Part shown: piece by piece, positions 1 through 10,167 of the stretch
Layout of the letters: each line of letters opens with the position of its first letter
How positions within the stretch are numbered: the stretch's first letter is position 1
Source of the DNA: Primula veris
Taxonomy: Eukaryota > Streptophyta > Magnoliopsida > Ericales > Primulaceae
Assembly: GCA_963682055.1 (NCBI GenBank)
Contig: OY821746.1
Coordinates: 28,462,481 to 28,526,480 of the forward strand
DNA: 64,000 nt
Direction: 5' to 3'
Position numbers and translations under genes: made by a program
Notes under the pieces: generated by a model
Database searches by the model: none
What the model was told of the DNA's origin: nothing
The model's input: only the letters and a program-made list of their open reading frames with translations

Positions 1-3000
1 TGCAACCACTGCAGCTCTCGGCGTTCCTTCTCCCTCGCTCTCTAGAGGTATGTCTTTCGAGGAGTCTCCCAAAAAGACCTGTAAATCTTTCGAGGATTCT
101 CCCAATAAGTCCTGTACGTCTTTCGAGGAGTCTCCCAAAGAGACATGTACGTCCTTCGAGGAGTCTCCCAAAAAGATCTGTACGTCTTTCGAGGAGTCTC
201 CCAAAGAAACTTGTGGTGAAGATATAGAAAAGAAAGCCTACATGGATGAAGAAGCAGAGCTGCTGAAAGCTAGGGAATTGTCAGATACTAATCAACCCAT
301 TTTAGTGTATGATATACCTTCGCCTACTGGTAATGGGCAAACAGAGCCTGGGCCAATAGCAAAACAACAGCTAGATGGTTGTAATAAAGGGGAAATTGAA
401 AAATCTGATGAACAAATAACTTTAGAAGTGACCCCAAAAGAGGCTGTTAATTTAGAGACTAAGCAAGAAAATGATCTTGGGCAATCTTGTCTTCAAGTAT
501 GCAACGAAAATGCAAATCCGAGCGTCATCGTCGAAACCGAAAGCAGTATTAATGTTTTTGTCTCAGATGAGAATGCAATGTTCGAGTCATCTGAACAAAA
601 TCTTACATTTTCTTGTGACAATAGTTCACTTAATTCTACCCGAGGTGTAGAAGTTGTGAAGCCTCCCACTTTTGCATCTGATGTACATACGCCAGAACCT
701 ATGCATGATTGTGTGGCTGCAGCATCGTCCGCCAAAATCAGTGCTGACTCAGACTCATTTAGGGAGAGAAAGCAAGATGAAGATGCAACTGAAGTTAATG
801 GTTCCAGTGTGAACGATAGTGAGCCCATTTATGAAGGGGAAGAGTGCATATTAGAATCAGAAGCAAGAATCTCTGAAGACCGTGAGCCTTTGTATGAAGG
901 GGAGGTTGTTCTTGCCAAGCAAGGGGATATTAGGGCCGAAAATTCTAGTGAGACAAGCTCGGCCGATCAATTTTCTAGAGGACAAGGTAAGATCTGTTTG
1001 TTTATAATCATAGTACATCTCTGATGATACACTAATCCCGAAAATTCAAGGTCGGCATACGATTGCATTTATTTTAGCGTTGTGTTTTTTAAGATAGTTT
1101 TCTGTATCAGCACTAACTTTTTTATCATGATTCGTGTTCCTAGGAGAGTTGATCAGGAACTTTTTGAAGAACAGTGCTAGTCAGTTGACATTTAATGGGT
1201 ATGCTTGATATATATATATTAAAGTTCCTGATATTCCTTTTTAGTATTCTTCTATTTGTATATGCTAGTATTTTAAATTATTTAAAAATTGTAGGCTTTT
1301 TTGCTTACAAGATGGTCTGAAGGAGCGGGAGCTTTGTGTCTTTTTCCGCAACAACCACTTCAACACCATGTTTAAGGTGTGGTTTTTCAAATTTTTTGTT
1401 GACGAAGTTATGCTATAATGCTTGTTCTAATTTATGTAAAAAGTGTTTAAAGATAAGCTGGGGACAGTTTCATTAACCTACCTCTCCTTTTATTTGTTTT
1501 GTACTAAACTGAATTTTTTTTAAACATTTCATTTTGTCATCTTTTATCTGTTTGTCTTTTCTGTAAGATCTTCTTTGGGTATTTTTTGAAATTCTCCATG
1601 TGGTCTTCTTCTGTATTTTTTTTTTTTGAAAAGAATCTTCTTCTGTTTCTATACTTGTTGAAAATTAGCTTGAAGAAAGACGATAATGAACTCCTACATA
1701 TAGACCTTGAATGATTTTGCATTGAATGATATTTAGTTTGCCCATGCTTATGCAGTTTGAAGGTGAACTGTACATTTTGGCTACAGATCAGGGTTATCTA
1801 AACCAGCCTGATTTGGTATGGGAAAAGCTTAACGAGGTAAGATACTATTCAAGTGATAATTTATAATAGTCTTTTTTCTATTTTAGTGGGTAATATGTTA
1901 TTATAATTTGCCTTGTTACTGTTGGTAACACGACATAATAAGTACGGAGTATTTATTTTAGGAACTTCAGTTCGTAGACAATATAACGAGGTGAGAAGGT
2001 TGCTTAGTGAAGCATTACAATTTAGCTTTATGTGAAAGGATTTGTCATTATGTGAATTCTTTCCAGGTCAATGGAGATACAGTGTTCATGACCGGCAATT
2101 TTAAGGAATTTAATGTAGAAAATCATGATGGCAGTTCTTGGAATGAAAGTAATGCAGTGGCCAGCACAACTGTAAGCGGTGACTTTATGCCTGAGTGTTC
2201 TTTATTAATCACCAGTTGCTGTTATCTTAACTTTTTACCTGACTTTATGTATTCCAGGATTTTATAGCCAGCATTGACACTGGTGCCAATTCCGGTATAA
2301 GTTTCAAGTGAGTTATCGTCTTTTCTTGGACATGCATTGTTTTGTTTAGTTTTCCGACCTATCATAACTGGTGATGCCTTTTTGCTTTTATACTGCTATT
2401 TGTTCCAGTAAGGTAGATTTGTTTCCTTTTTCTAAATTAACTTCTGGTAGCTTTTAGTTGTTCTTGTACTCTAGGGTTCTGTCTTTGAAAATTATTTGTC
2501 TTTCTTGGACTATTAATGCAGAATTCTCAAACACTCAAGTGACTGTAACATGAAGTTTTTATTCGACCTCAAATTTAAAAAATATAAACATTAGTACAAG
2601 CTTGCATTTTATGCTCTTGAATGATTAATACTTTATAAGAATGTGTGTTGGGTTCCTCGTTGCTTATACTTTTCAGAGATCATTAATCGGTTCTCTAAAT
2701 CTATTGAAGCTGATACTATTTATCGTTTTACTTTCCCCAGTTCTGACCTGCAGTTGGCAATAGCTCTTCAACAGCAGGAGTTTGAGCATCAACAACCACA
2801 ACGTAATGTGCAACAACAGCAACAACAGCAACAACAACGACAACCACCACCAGTAACTACTAGTTCAAGGCTGCATGTTGGACCCCAGGTTTGTTTATCA
2901 TTTTGCACTATAATGTTGTTTTCAAGTTCTTGGATTGTGAATTTCTCCATGAATTCTTAGTCCGATAAGTTAAACATCCAGCAGTCTTACGTATTATCCA

Positions 3001-3270
3001 CGTCATTTAAATAGTTAGAAGATTAAAGTAAATGTTGAGAGTTAGATACTTAAATGTAAAAGGTTTTAGTGAAATGACTCGTACCACTTTTGAAAGTTAA
3101 GAAACCACAAAATGTATATATTTATGAAAGATATCTTTTGAAGACTTTTGTTGTCATCTATATACAAATCATGGTGATCTTTGTAGGTACCAAGGCAAAG
3201 CGGAAATAACTCTGCAGTGTCGTCGAGGCAGGAAGCAAAATCGACAAAAGATAAATGTAAAATAATGTAA
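1..3270 (+). CDS. MINDY-family deubiquitinase, 3' part (5' end outside window)
   Basis: Eight exons join in frame: 1-986, 1144-1198, 1295-1376, 1756-1836, 2067-2171, 2258-2307, 2741-2888 and 3187-3270 (TAA). Exon 1 is open from base 2, so the gene begins upstream. The conserved block spread over exons 2-6 (LIRNFLKNSASQLT, then LFCLQDGL-ERELCVFFRNNHFNTM, then ELYILATDQGYL, then DLVWEKLNE, then NGDTVFMTGNF) is the C-terminal half of the MINDY (FAM63) catalytic domain. This family trims K48-linked ubiquitin chains. The His of RNNHF corresponds to the family's catalytic His; the catalytic Gln and Cys must lie upstream. Exon 7 carries DLQLAIALQQQEFEHQQ, a ubiquitin-interacting-type helix, followed by a Gln-rich run. 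The protein ends KCKIM, a possible CaaX prenylation box. Exon 1 is mostly acidic linker with a five-fold repeat. The family call is from recognition and the joins are by eye. Confidence 0.88.
53..217 (+). repeat. Five in-frame 33-bp repeats in the MINDY linker
   Basis: Five tandem 33-nt units each encode an 11-residue unit of the form SFEESPKKTC(T/K). Units differ by one to four residues (SFEDSPNKSC, SFEESPKETC, SFEESPKKIC). Each has Ser-Pro, a possible proline-directed kinase site, and one Cys. Copy number could vary between relatives. Confidence 0.9.
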
Positions 3271-5198
3271 ATCATTACAAGTGGAGTAGTTGGATGTTTC
3301 TAATGTAAATTCTTGTGCTCATATTTCAACCTTTTACATTTTTCATTGGACTCTTTATACTTGTCATCTAGTTTCTGTCTTTTACGAATGAAAATACCTG
3401 ATGTTTTCTCTTAAGTACCTGAAGCTTCCATAGATGGATTGCGAAGCATAATAATAATTTTTGGATGCTTGGGTTTTGATAGGATTTTTTGCAAAACAGA
3501 AGCTTCCCACTCTCTCGCTCTCATTTTACTCTCACGCTTCTTCATGTGTAAAAATATACTGCTTGTCGTTATCGTTTTTAGTAGGAAATCAAGAAACGTA
3601 GGGTGATTAGCTGTCGGATTTTTATCCAACAGTCGAGATGAATAAGGCCAAAAACAAAAGCTGAGATGCAATTTGGCATTTGGATGAAAATCCAACTGTT
3701 AACTGCTTCACTTCACCCCTTCACTTCAACGGTCCACAATCCCCTTTGTCCAATGTTGTCAAGGTTACTATGAAGCCGGTCGACTGTCCTGTAATTCAAT
3801 TTGTAGCTTTGTTTGTGACAGTAAAGTTTCCTTCAAATAATTGCTTCTTGATAGTTTCATTCCTGGACTCATTTCCACAAAAACTCGTGCAGTGTAGCTA
3901 TTTTGATGTTTGTAATATAATCAGAAAAAAATATCTTGACATGATTCGCAGATCTTCTCTCTGATATAGATCCACATGAATCCACAATGGTTGAAAAAAG
4001 GGAAGAAAATATTTTCGTTGTATACATTGCACATCTTCCCCTAAAACGGTTGATACATTCAACACTAGATATGCTCCTGTGGATCAAGTATTTGGCCAGA
4101 AAGTGAGAGATCCCTGGTTTCGAACCTAGTTTTTTACTTACCCACCAACACCATATGCAGTCATGTACAGAGTTGAGCTTAATTATTGTCATCTGTCTCA
4201 TCCACTCTTGGAACACACTTCTAATATAGTGGGACCAACAATCCAGTGTTTGACTTGTATATTTGGGAGGGTATTAATAGTAGGATGATATTAGAAATAA
4301 TGGTAAATGAGGTTATTTCATATACCCAGGGGGTGGGTATTGGAAATAGCAGTACAGGTATTATGAATGCATGTCTAATTCCATCGGATTCATAGTCCCG
4401 GTATTATGAATACCGCAACCAAACAAGGCCTCACTGTCATACGAGAAAGGACGTCTTGATCAAGATGTGTCTTTATTACTCTTTTTTTTTTTTTTATAAT
4501 AAAAAACTCTCATTTGGAGGTAAACCTGCTACGTAGGCGTCAGTATTCGAACCTTGCTGGTGAGCGTGGTATACTCAGATACCAACCATTTTTGCTCCGT
4601 GTCTTTATCACCTTGCTTTTCTATACTTGGTTACATCATTTTATCAGCCGTATTTGGTTGCAATACTAGTAATCGCGGGATTAAAAGTCCTCCGGAGCAG
4701 GATAGTATTTTAAAAGATGGTGTCATTGTTAATACGCAGTACTAATCCAATCATATGTTTGGTTACATCATTTGTGTAAGTGGACTTTTTTTTTTGCAAT
4801 TTTACAATTTTATCCACTTTGAGAAGTAACACTACCGTACATCCGGTGTATTATAATTTAGAATGCGTCATTCACTAAAAACCCAACAACACATATTAAT
4901 AAACCTAAAAATAATTATTTTAAAATTAATTCAAAATTAAAACTAAATTTTTTTTATTAGTTAACACACCCTTAATTATAATGCATCGGATTCATAGCGG
5001 TGTTTCTACCCTTTGAGGTTTTTGTTTTTATACAAAACAATCAACTCACGGTCTCATGCCCAAAACAAATCAAATCAGCCATTTACCGATTTCTAGAACA
5101 AATACTGACAATAGAATTAAATTACACTGTATTGTAGATGCAGTACATGCTCAAAATGTTGAAGTTCCAAATAAAAATAATCTATTGAAGTGATGTGT
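3271..5198. other. Intergenic; no gene recognised, transposon debris
   Basis: No ORF here looks coding. The stretch from about 4240 to 4445 ends in ACCAAACAAGGC, a wording common at plant DNA-transposon ends. A similar ending (ACCAAACGAGGC) lies near 15350, but I could not define terminal repeats or a target duplication. From about 4780 the DNA is very AT-rich up to the MULE boundary. Confidence 0.5.
4470..4590 (-). mobile_element. Possible tRNA-derived SINE fragment
   Basis: Read on the minus strand, a stretch with a plausible pol III A box (TGGTTGGTATCTGAG) is followed about 35 nt later by a B-box-like GGTTCGAATACT, then a short body and an A/T-rich tail at about 4481-4500. This is the plan of a plant tRNA-derived SINE. 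No target duplication was seen, so it may be chance or a remnant. Confidence 0.3.
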
Positions 5199-5207
5199 TT
5201 TCCATGG
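5199..5207. repeat. Left 9-bp target site duplication of the large MULE
   Basis: TTTCCATGG lies directly before the left terminal repeat and is identical to 14178-14186. Nine bases is the standard MULE duplication length. Confidence 0.88.
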
Positions 5208-5239
5208 GAGGTGCACTTAAAACATTACAGTTTTCTTTA

Positions 5240-5360
5240 AAAACGCGTAAATCGTAGATTAAATCTACGGTTTACAGTGATTAACTGTAAACCGTAGATT
5301 TAATCTACGATTTGTATTCATTTGATCCAAACCGTAGATTAAATCTACGGTCTGTGTGTT
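5240..5360. repeat. Left subterminal palindromes of the MULE
   Basis: Three palindromic cassettes of the form CGTAGATTAAATCTACG occur in about 110 bp (near 5252, 5291 and 5331). The first two are joined by an outer inverted repeat (TTTACAGTGATTAACTGTAAA). They mirror those just inside the right end at 14065-14140. Confidence 0.85.
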
Positions 5361-5384
5361 TTTCAGATTATTTGCTTTAAAAAT

Positions 5385-6150
5385 TAAAATTAAAAATCTA
5401 ATAATTAAAATTAAAATACTGAATGCCTTATTAAAATATTTTTTTCAAATTAAATATGAACTTTTTAATAAAAAAACTAAATGTCTTATTTTTAAAATTT
5501 TACATAAATAAATTACCAATATTCTAACAAACTCTCAAAATTTACACAAAATTTACCAAAAAAAAAGTTGTTTTGATAAATTTTACAATTTTGGTTCATG
5601 TTATATTTTTGTCAATTGTATAAGTTTATATTTATTGAATGATTAACTAAATTGTCAATTTTTGAGAAGTTTTTTTGTTTGGTTTTAAACACTTGTATAA
5701 CGCAATATGAAACATTAACTAAGTCGTCAATTTGAAGTCAATAATCAGTTTTTTATTTTTAATTTTATGTAAATTACTCTTTTTACATAAATTAAAATTC
5801 TAATAATTAAAATTAAAATACTGAATATTTTTTTCAAATTAAACATGATTTTTTTTAATAAAAAAACTAAATGCCTTCTTTTTAAAATTATACATAAAAT
5901 AAATTACCAATATTCTAACAATCTCTAAAAAAAAACACAAAATTTACACAAATTTACAAAAAAAATTGATTTGATAAATTTTATGTTTTTTGTTCATGTT
6001 ATATTTAAGTGTATAAGTTGATATTTATTGAATGTTTAACTAAATCGTCAATTTTTGTGAAGTTTTTTGTTTTTTGTTTTTAACACTTGTATAACGCAAT
6101 ATGAAACATAACTAAGTCGTCAATTTGGTGTCAATCGACAATTTTCTTGA
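5385..6150. repeat. Diverged tandem duplication, unit about 0.39 kb
   Basis: The AT-rich block beginning TAATAATTAAAATTAAAATAC near 5400 recurs in the same order from about 5793. It includes ATTACCAATATTCTAACAA and, later, GTATAACGCAATATGAAACAT (5695 and 6090). The copies differ by scattered substitutions and small indels. This is non-coding filler between the left end and the transposase gene. Confidence 0.8.
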
Positions 6151-6502
6151 ATGAAACAATCATAAATTATATAAATTTCATAAAAGAAATTAACCCAATA
6201 TGCAAACATGAACTAAATTACATGAACTAAATTTCATAAAACAAATTTATTAAACATTTGTTTACATCATATAAATTTACAACAACTTGAAAAAAATAGT
6301 ATTTTACATAAAATTAAAAATAAAAAACTGATTATGGACTTAGGTCTATAGGTTCTTCTTGATTTGCTTTTTGCTTTCCCGATTGCTTTTCCAGCGCCAT
6401 ATATAACTTGAAATTTGGTCGAAAAAGTTCCTTCCATGGTGCAGCTGTCTCAGTGCGTGTTTGTTCCCACCGTGCTATAATTCCTGGCATTGGGAAGATC
6501 CC

Positions 6503-9014
6503 TTATTCTTTAGGAATAACCTGAGCATAGTGACAACTGTTGACGAACACCATTACAGTCGGGATGTAATTTGTTGTTCCCCGAGGCGGACCAGTATAAA
6601 GAGGTAAAAAAGTACTGTTCCACACGTTTACCCCTCCATCATTATTTTCCCATGAGGACAACAATACAATTGGAATATTGTAATGAAAAGCAATTAAAAA
6701 CCCATAAGACGGAAATCTCATCCATTTGTCAATAGGTGCGGGATCTGTAGGATGATAAAAATTTAAACTTGATAAAATATAATCATACCGGTAAGCTTCA
6801 AAGCCAACATTCTCAAACAGCTCATAGTAAACACCTTTCATTTGCTGCAGCTCTTGAAACAACTCACATCTTACCGCATAGCAATCATCTTCCCCATGCT
6901 GTTTACCCGTCGCATTTGCAAGTACCCGGAACCCACAGTTACCATCCCCACGCACATCATAAACTGTTTCGATGTAACTATGTAACATGACCCATATTTG
7001 GTCACTGTACAGGAAGGTTGGCCTATTGGGGGTGGGTTTAGGGTTCTGGTTTCGCGGCCTCCTAGTTGGGTTTACCCTTACCTTCGGTATTTCATCCGCC
7101 TTGCCTTTACCCTTGTCCCTACTAGCACCAGCACTCTGTTCCTCCACATACTCCCATCCCGACTTATCCCTCTTACTAGATTTGTCGCCTTTTCTAGGTC
7201 TCCCCCTATTTGCTCTCACTTCGGGGTCACTGATGGATGTTCTGGCTGGTACGATTATCTCTCGGAGTTGTGTTTTCATACGCCGTTTTTCAACATTAGT
7301 TTTGCTAGCATAAACACTTTTAAACTCTTCTAGATCACCCTCTACCCCATAATCATCGGTGTTCCCATTATCATCAATTACGTCTAATTTTTTCCAGAAT
7401 GGATGAATATATTCTAGAGGAAGAGGCTTCCCGAATAAAATATGTTCACTCATAATATGATGACAAGGTAAACCGTGAGACAATTTGAAACCGCAAGAAC
7501 AATTCTCATCAGCCTGGCCACTACATTTTTTGTGTTCTTGGAATAATAAATCAAAGGCATAGTGTGTGATATACGACCTAAGATTTATAAACAGAGGTGT
7601 TCGTTCAGAATGTGGAAAATAAGACTTGCATTTATCCAACTTCATCTTAATATCCTCAAACTGTTTTTCTAGAATTCTATTGACCTATACCCAAACGGTT
7701 TCAAGCGTGCCAGTATTTGTTGTATGGTTGTTGTTCGGCTCGATTGCTAGTTCTGTTACCTAGATGTGTTGTATGGTTGGTATAGCATGCAACAAACTTT
7801 TCAGCATAATCATTTAAAAGCTTGTCTACATACTTAATCACAGCAGGGTACGATTTGTAAGAGGAATTGAAATTAGTTCGGTTATAATTGTACTCCTCTA
7901 TCGACTCAGAATCAACCAATAAACCCCAATCATCTAGAAACGTTTGCCACTCCTCGTCAGGGATCTTTTTACGGCAGTTTTTCAAAACATTTTTTAAAAT
8001 ATGAAAAGTGCACAAAATATGATGCGAATCGGGAAAAACAACGGATAAAGCATTTGATAAGGCCATTTCCCTGTCGGTTACAAACACCCTAGGTAGTATA
8101 CACCCCTCCAATGTAACTTAAAATTTTTCCAATGCCCATATATAACTTTCATTTGTCTCGTCACTTATGAAAACAAAACCTAAACAATATGTTTGGTTCG
8201 TTGATGTCATTCCTACGACTTCTAGAAATGACATATTAAAACGGTTTGTCCTATATGTACAATCCATTAACAAGACATCAGGAAAAGCTTTGAACATCCT
8301 TATAGAATCGGGGTGTGCAAAAAACAAGTTCTCAAGGCAATGGGTTGATGGGTTCATATTATAGTAGAATGTGTAGCGATGTCTATCCAACAAATTAAAA
8401 AGTTCCTGTATCGGGTTTCTACCATCGCGTTCTTTAAATTTCAGTCCGGCCAAAAAATTATGTATCGTTTTAGTGTTTGATACATTGTCAGGATTTCGAT
8501 TTTTAATGGCCTCTAATATAGCACCAACTTTAAAACTACTTTGCCTTAAAGTTTTAACAATTTCTTTTTCATCTTGGGTTAAACGAGCACGTCGTGCTTG
8601 CCCTTGGAGGTAAGTTGGAGGTGGGTGGTTATGTTGTCCATTTTCTATGTGACACATCCATTCACCATTAACTACGTAACCTTTAATGAAAAATGGACAG
8701 TCTTTTTTCTTTGTACCTGATTTTACGGAAGATGGTTTCTTTTTTTCGTAAACCCCCGATTTATCACACACAATATCAACATACGGTGTTCTGCTCCCAT
8801 CACCCCCTCCAGACCTACGAATCGTAAGGATGAAACCCCAATTCCCAGCCACATCAGCAAGATCAGCAAGCATTTCATCCCTTGTTTCCCAAGTCAATTC
8901 ATCAACTTCAAAGTGCTCTGAATAATCAGTTAGCTCATCGTTTGAGCCACTGGATGAATTCGCATTGTTGTTGTTATTCCATTGGTTGTTGTCATAACCA
9001 TAGTTGTAATTCAT
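6503..9014 (-). pseudogene. MULE transposase fused to an OTU protease domain (stop codon and frameshift)
   Basis: Three open segments on the minus strand (9014-8118, 8111-7701, 7645-6503) make one protein, starting at the ATG at 9014. In order: an Asn-rich N terminus; a FAR1/WRKY-like zinc-binding DNA-binding region (CDKSGVY, then CPFFIKG, then HIENGQHNH); a MULE DDE transposase core (DVLLMDCTYRTN for the first Asp, VFVTDREMALSNAL for the second); a SWIM zinc finger (CSCGFKLSHGLPCHHIM); and an OTU domain with DGNCGFR and SCHYAQV supplying the Asp, Cys and His of the family triad. An in-frame TAA at 8118-8120 (ALEKF-stop-VTLEG) and a frame change near 7700-7745, followed by an in-frame TAG in the downstream frame, break it. 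Downstream frame residues ETVWV-stop-VNRILEKQFEDIKM continue the family pattern. OTU enzymes cleave ubiquitin or ubiquitin-like proteins; the role inside a MULE is not known to me. Confidence 0.88.
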
Positions 9015-9130
9015 TTTCGAAAAGTGGTTGTTTATATATTTTATTGGGGAGAAATGAGGATTTTTTTAGAGATTTCCGAAATGTGTTTGTGTTTGATTTT
9101 ATGGTTTGTTAGAATTGGCAAAATGGAGTC

Positions 9131-9140
9131 ATATTTATAG
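9131..9140 (-). promoter_or_regulatory. TATA box of the transposase gene
   Basis: CTATAAATAT on the minus strand lies about 120 bp before the ATG at 9014. The spacing fits a TATA box with a short 5' leader. It is the only good TATA match in the immediate upstream sequence. Confidence 0.5.
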
Positions 9141-9149
9141 TGTTAATTT

Positions 9150-9535
9150 ACACTACAAACCGTAGATTACTTTTACGGTTTGTAGTGAATTTTTGGTGTA
9201 GTCATTTCCAAACTTTAATAATGCATTGAGTAGTCATTTTCGGATAGGGTTGTCAAATCATAATAATTCAAAAGTGATAAGGTCTTGTCGGAATTATTTT
9301 GATAGATATGGTATCCAATGTCATTTACACTACAAACCGTAGATTACTTTTACGTTTTGTAGTTTTTTTTTGGTGTAGTCATTTCCAAACTTTAATAATG
9401 CATTGAGTAGTCATTTTCGGATAGGGTTGTCAAATCATAATAATTCAAAGTAAGGTCTTGTCGGAATTATTTTGATAGATATGGTATCCAATGTCATTTA
9501 CACTACAAAACGTAGATTATTTTTACGGTTTGTAG
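9150..9535. repeat. Tandem duplication upstream of the transposase, unit about 175 bp
   Basis: A block running from GGTGTAGTCATTTCCAAAC to the hairpin CACTACAAACCGTAGATT occurs at about 9196-9357 and again at about 9369-9530, with a few differences. A hairpin with arms ACAAACCGTA / TACGGTTTGT also precedes the first copy at 9152-9190. It sits in the transposase promoter region. Confidence 0.85.
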
Positions 9536-9619
9536 TTTTTTTTTTTTTTTTTTTTTTACGTTATTAACGGTGATTCAGTGCAAAAAGTACATTCATAAAA
9601 TGACGCTGCTTAAATCAGG

Positions 9620-9735
9620 GGTACAAACCGTACATTTAATGTACGGTTTGTACAGAATACATACAAACCGTACATTTAATGTACGGTTTGTATGAAATCT
9701 GAACAAACCGTACATTAAATGTACGGTTTGCATGT
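9620..9735. repeat. Three palindromes of the CAAACCGTACATT family
   Basis: Near-perfect palindromes of about 30 bp (arms TACAAACCGTACATT / AATGTACGGTTTGTA) occur three times in a row. The same cassette recurs in the foldback MULE at 17500-17565 and 19030-19100, linking the two elements. Confidence 0.9.
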
Positions 9736-9746
9736 ATATTTCAGAA

Positions 9747-9998
9747 TATTTAGGGTTTAGGGTTTAGGATTTAGGGTTTAGGGTTTAAAGTTTGTAATTT
9801 AGGGTTTGTAATTTGTAATTTAGGGTTTAGGGTTTAGGGTTTAGGATTTAGGGTTTAGGGTTTGTAATTTAGGGTTTAAGGTTTAGGGTTTGTAATTTAG
9901 GGTTTAGGGTTTAGGGTTTGTAATTTAGGGTTTAGGGTTTGTAATTTGGGTTTAGGGTTTGTAATTTAGGGTTTAGGGTTTAGGGTTTAGGGTTTGTA
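9747..9998 (+). repeat. Interstitial telomere-like repeat (TTTAGGG)n inside the MULE
   Basis: About 250 bp of the plant telomere unit TTTAGGG in runs of two to four, interspersed with the variant TTTGTAATTTAGGG. It lies between the transposase and PMD genes, well inside the element, so it travels with the element and does not mark a chromosome end here. Confidence 0.92.
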
Positions 9999-10167
9999 AA
10001 AACTCAATATTGGTCCTATCAATTAAAATACAGAATATTTTTTAGAAACATACAAATCAAACATACGACTCAAATTAAACTTGCGAATTTATAATATTCC
10101 AACTCAGCTAAGAATCAAACATAGAAATCAAATACAAAAAACATTTACAAAAAACACAAATGTGTAT

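Noticed and set aside
1537..1722. 61-residue minus-strand ORF inside the MINDY gene
   Set aside because: It lies in an intron of the opposite-strand gene and has low-complexity Lys/Arg composition.
4085..4135. GGTTTCGAACC, resembling a tRNA T-loop or B box
   Set aside because: No matching A box at the right distance and no cloverleaf; not a tRNA gene.
4240..4445. Possible MITE ending ACCAAACAAGGC, with a relative near 15240-15365
   Set aside because: No inverted partner end or target duplication could be found for either copy, so it is not listed as an element.
9152..9735. CRISPR-like array impression from evenly repeated palindromes
   Set aside because: Plant nuclear DNA; units are hairpins in a MULE with no unique equal-length spacers or cas genes.
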